A stretch of DNA of 41,971 bases from a virus. Positions 41,518-41,971 of this stretch are shown here, piece by piece (the first letter of the stretch is position 1; each line of letters opens with the position of its first letter). The stretch is taken from positions 1 through 41,971 of IMG/VR virus record IMGVR_UViG_3300025887_000050; one strand, written 5' to 3'. Below the pieces are notes generated by a model, which made no database searches, was not told the origin of the DNA, and saw only the letters and a program-made list of their open reading frames with translations. The position numbers and the translations under genes were made by a program.

Positions 41518-41862
41518 TTATAATTCTGCCTCAAATTCACAGTATTCGTTATCTATTATACAATCTCTAATCTGTACTCCCAACCTATAATCTGCATAGT
41601 CAGACATCTCTTGTTTGCTTATTCCTGCTTCTTCTTGTTGTTGTGAAGTCCAAGAGTCTTTATCTTTAAAAAACTCATCAACCTTATTGAATGACTCCTC
41701 AAGAGATTCTAATTCTTCTTTTATTGTTGGTAATTGCTCTTTATCAAAGTAATAAGTCACATAGTTATTGAATCCAGTGCATCCAAATCTATCTGCTGCT
41801 GTGCTTGATTGCACTGCGAACATGAATTTTCCATCTATATCTCCGTTATAATATCTTCCCAT
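41518..41862 (-). CDS. unknown acidic 114-aa protein
   Basis: This 114-aa protein begins MGRYYNGDIDGKFMFAVQSS, has a Gly and aromatic-rich N-terminal half and an acidic helical C-terminal half (KEELESLEESFNKVDEFF), and ends CEFEAEL. I vaguely recall similar short hypothetical proteins in other phages but cannot name a family or function. It starts 5 bases after the partial gene at the right edge, so it is in the same leftward operon. Confidence 0.65.
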   Translation of the reverse strand: MGRYYNGDIDGKFMFAVQSSTAADRFGCTGFNNYVTYYFDKEQLPTIKEELESLEESFNKVDEFFKDKDSWTSQQQEEAGISKQEMSDYADYRLGVQIRDCIIDNEYCEFEAEL

Positions 41863-41867
41863 TGTTT

Positions 41868-41971
41868 TTAGTTTTTATTTAGTTTAGTATAATTAGTTAA
41901 TAATCTTTTTTGCTCTTCATTTGAACTGCTATAATCCTTGTTGAGTGTGATTAATTTATCCTCAAGTGATT
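41868..41971 (-). CDS. partial C-terminal ORF, cut by right edge
   Basis: On the minus strand a frame is open from the right edge to TAA at 41868-41870. It gives the last 33 residues of a charged, helical protein (SLEDKLITLNKDYSSSNEEQ and following). The small gap to the next gene fits an operon member. Nothing more can be said. Confidence 0.5.
   Translation of the reverse strand, partial: SLEDKLITLNKDYSSSNEEQKRLLTNYTKLNKN

Overview
The window is almost certainly a tailed-phage genome, most likely a podovirus-type phage of a Bacteroidota (Flavobacteriia-like) host. The DNA is AT-rich and densely coded. The few promoter-like sites have the Bacteroidota -7 box TAnnTTTG, starts are preceded by A-rich leaders rather than strong Shine-Dalgarno sites, and the replication genes (BT4734/VirE_N-type primase-helicase, Sak/DUF1071 annealing protein) are of types common in Bacteroidota phages. 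From remembered family features, the terminase, portal, capsid, ring and stabilisation/muzzle-type proteins resemble the crAss-like morphogenesis cassette. No search was run, so this placement is inference. Both ends cut through reading frames. I saw no integrase, phage repressor, DNA polymerase, RNA polymerase, tRNA or recognisable lysis gene.

Right-pointing arm (1-30292), packaging and virion genes. A partial ORF is followed by a tandem GroES-fold candidate and a 2OG-Fe(II) oxygenase, then a small TerS candidate, TerL, portal, scaffold-like protein and HK97-type major capsid protein, closed by a strong terminator. Next come a 247-aa unknown, a second terminator back-to-back with a promoter, two ring/connector-type proteins, a 1542-aa tail stabilisation/muzzle-type protein with a Cys-rich end, a 59-aa CxxC protein, a Pro-rich tail protein and a GNAT acetyltransferase with its own near-leaderless promoter. 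The arm ends with three proteins of increasing size (284, 500 and 3402 aa), the layout of T7-like internal or ejection proteins. The giant gene fills about a quarter of the window and carries a zincin HEVFH motif and eight exact-length 60-bp repeats.

Left-pointing arm (30282-41971), mostly DNA metabolism. In transcription order from the right edge: a partial ORF, an unknown, a 36-aa membrane peptide, two DnaA-domain-IV-like DNA-binding proteins separated by one small gene, small unknowns, a Sak-type annealing protein, a RecE-like nuclease, an SSB-like protein with a DDDMPF tip and a terminator. After a short repeat-bearing gap come a primase/SF3 helicase, an SF2 helicase-VRR-NUC fusion and two small genes. 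A 461-bp region without an intact gene follows, then two small genes, a metallophosphoesterase, a DUF5664 nucleotide-hydrolase-like protein and a short unknown that meets the giant gene tail to tail.

The two arms look like a late virion programme and an early replication/recombination programme on opposite strands. The least explained part is 32558-33018, which holds four phased CGTCTA motifs plus a fifth nearby, a 33-bp direct repeat, a 17-bp direct repeat and a decayed or unusual acidic reading frame. It is the best candidate for a replication origin or control region.
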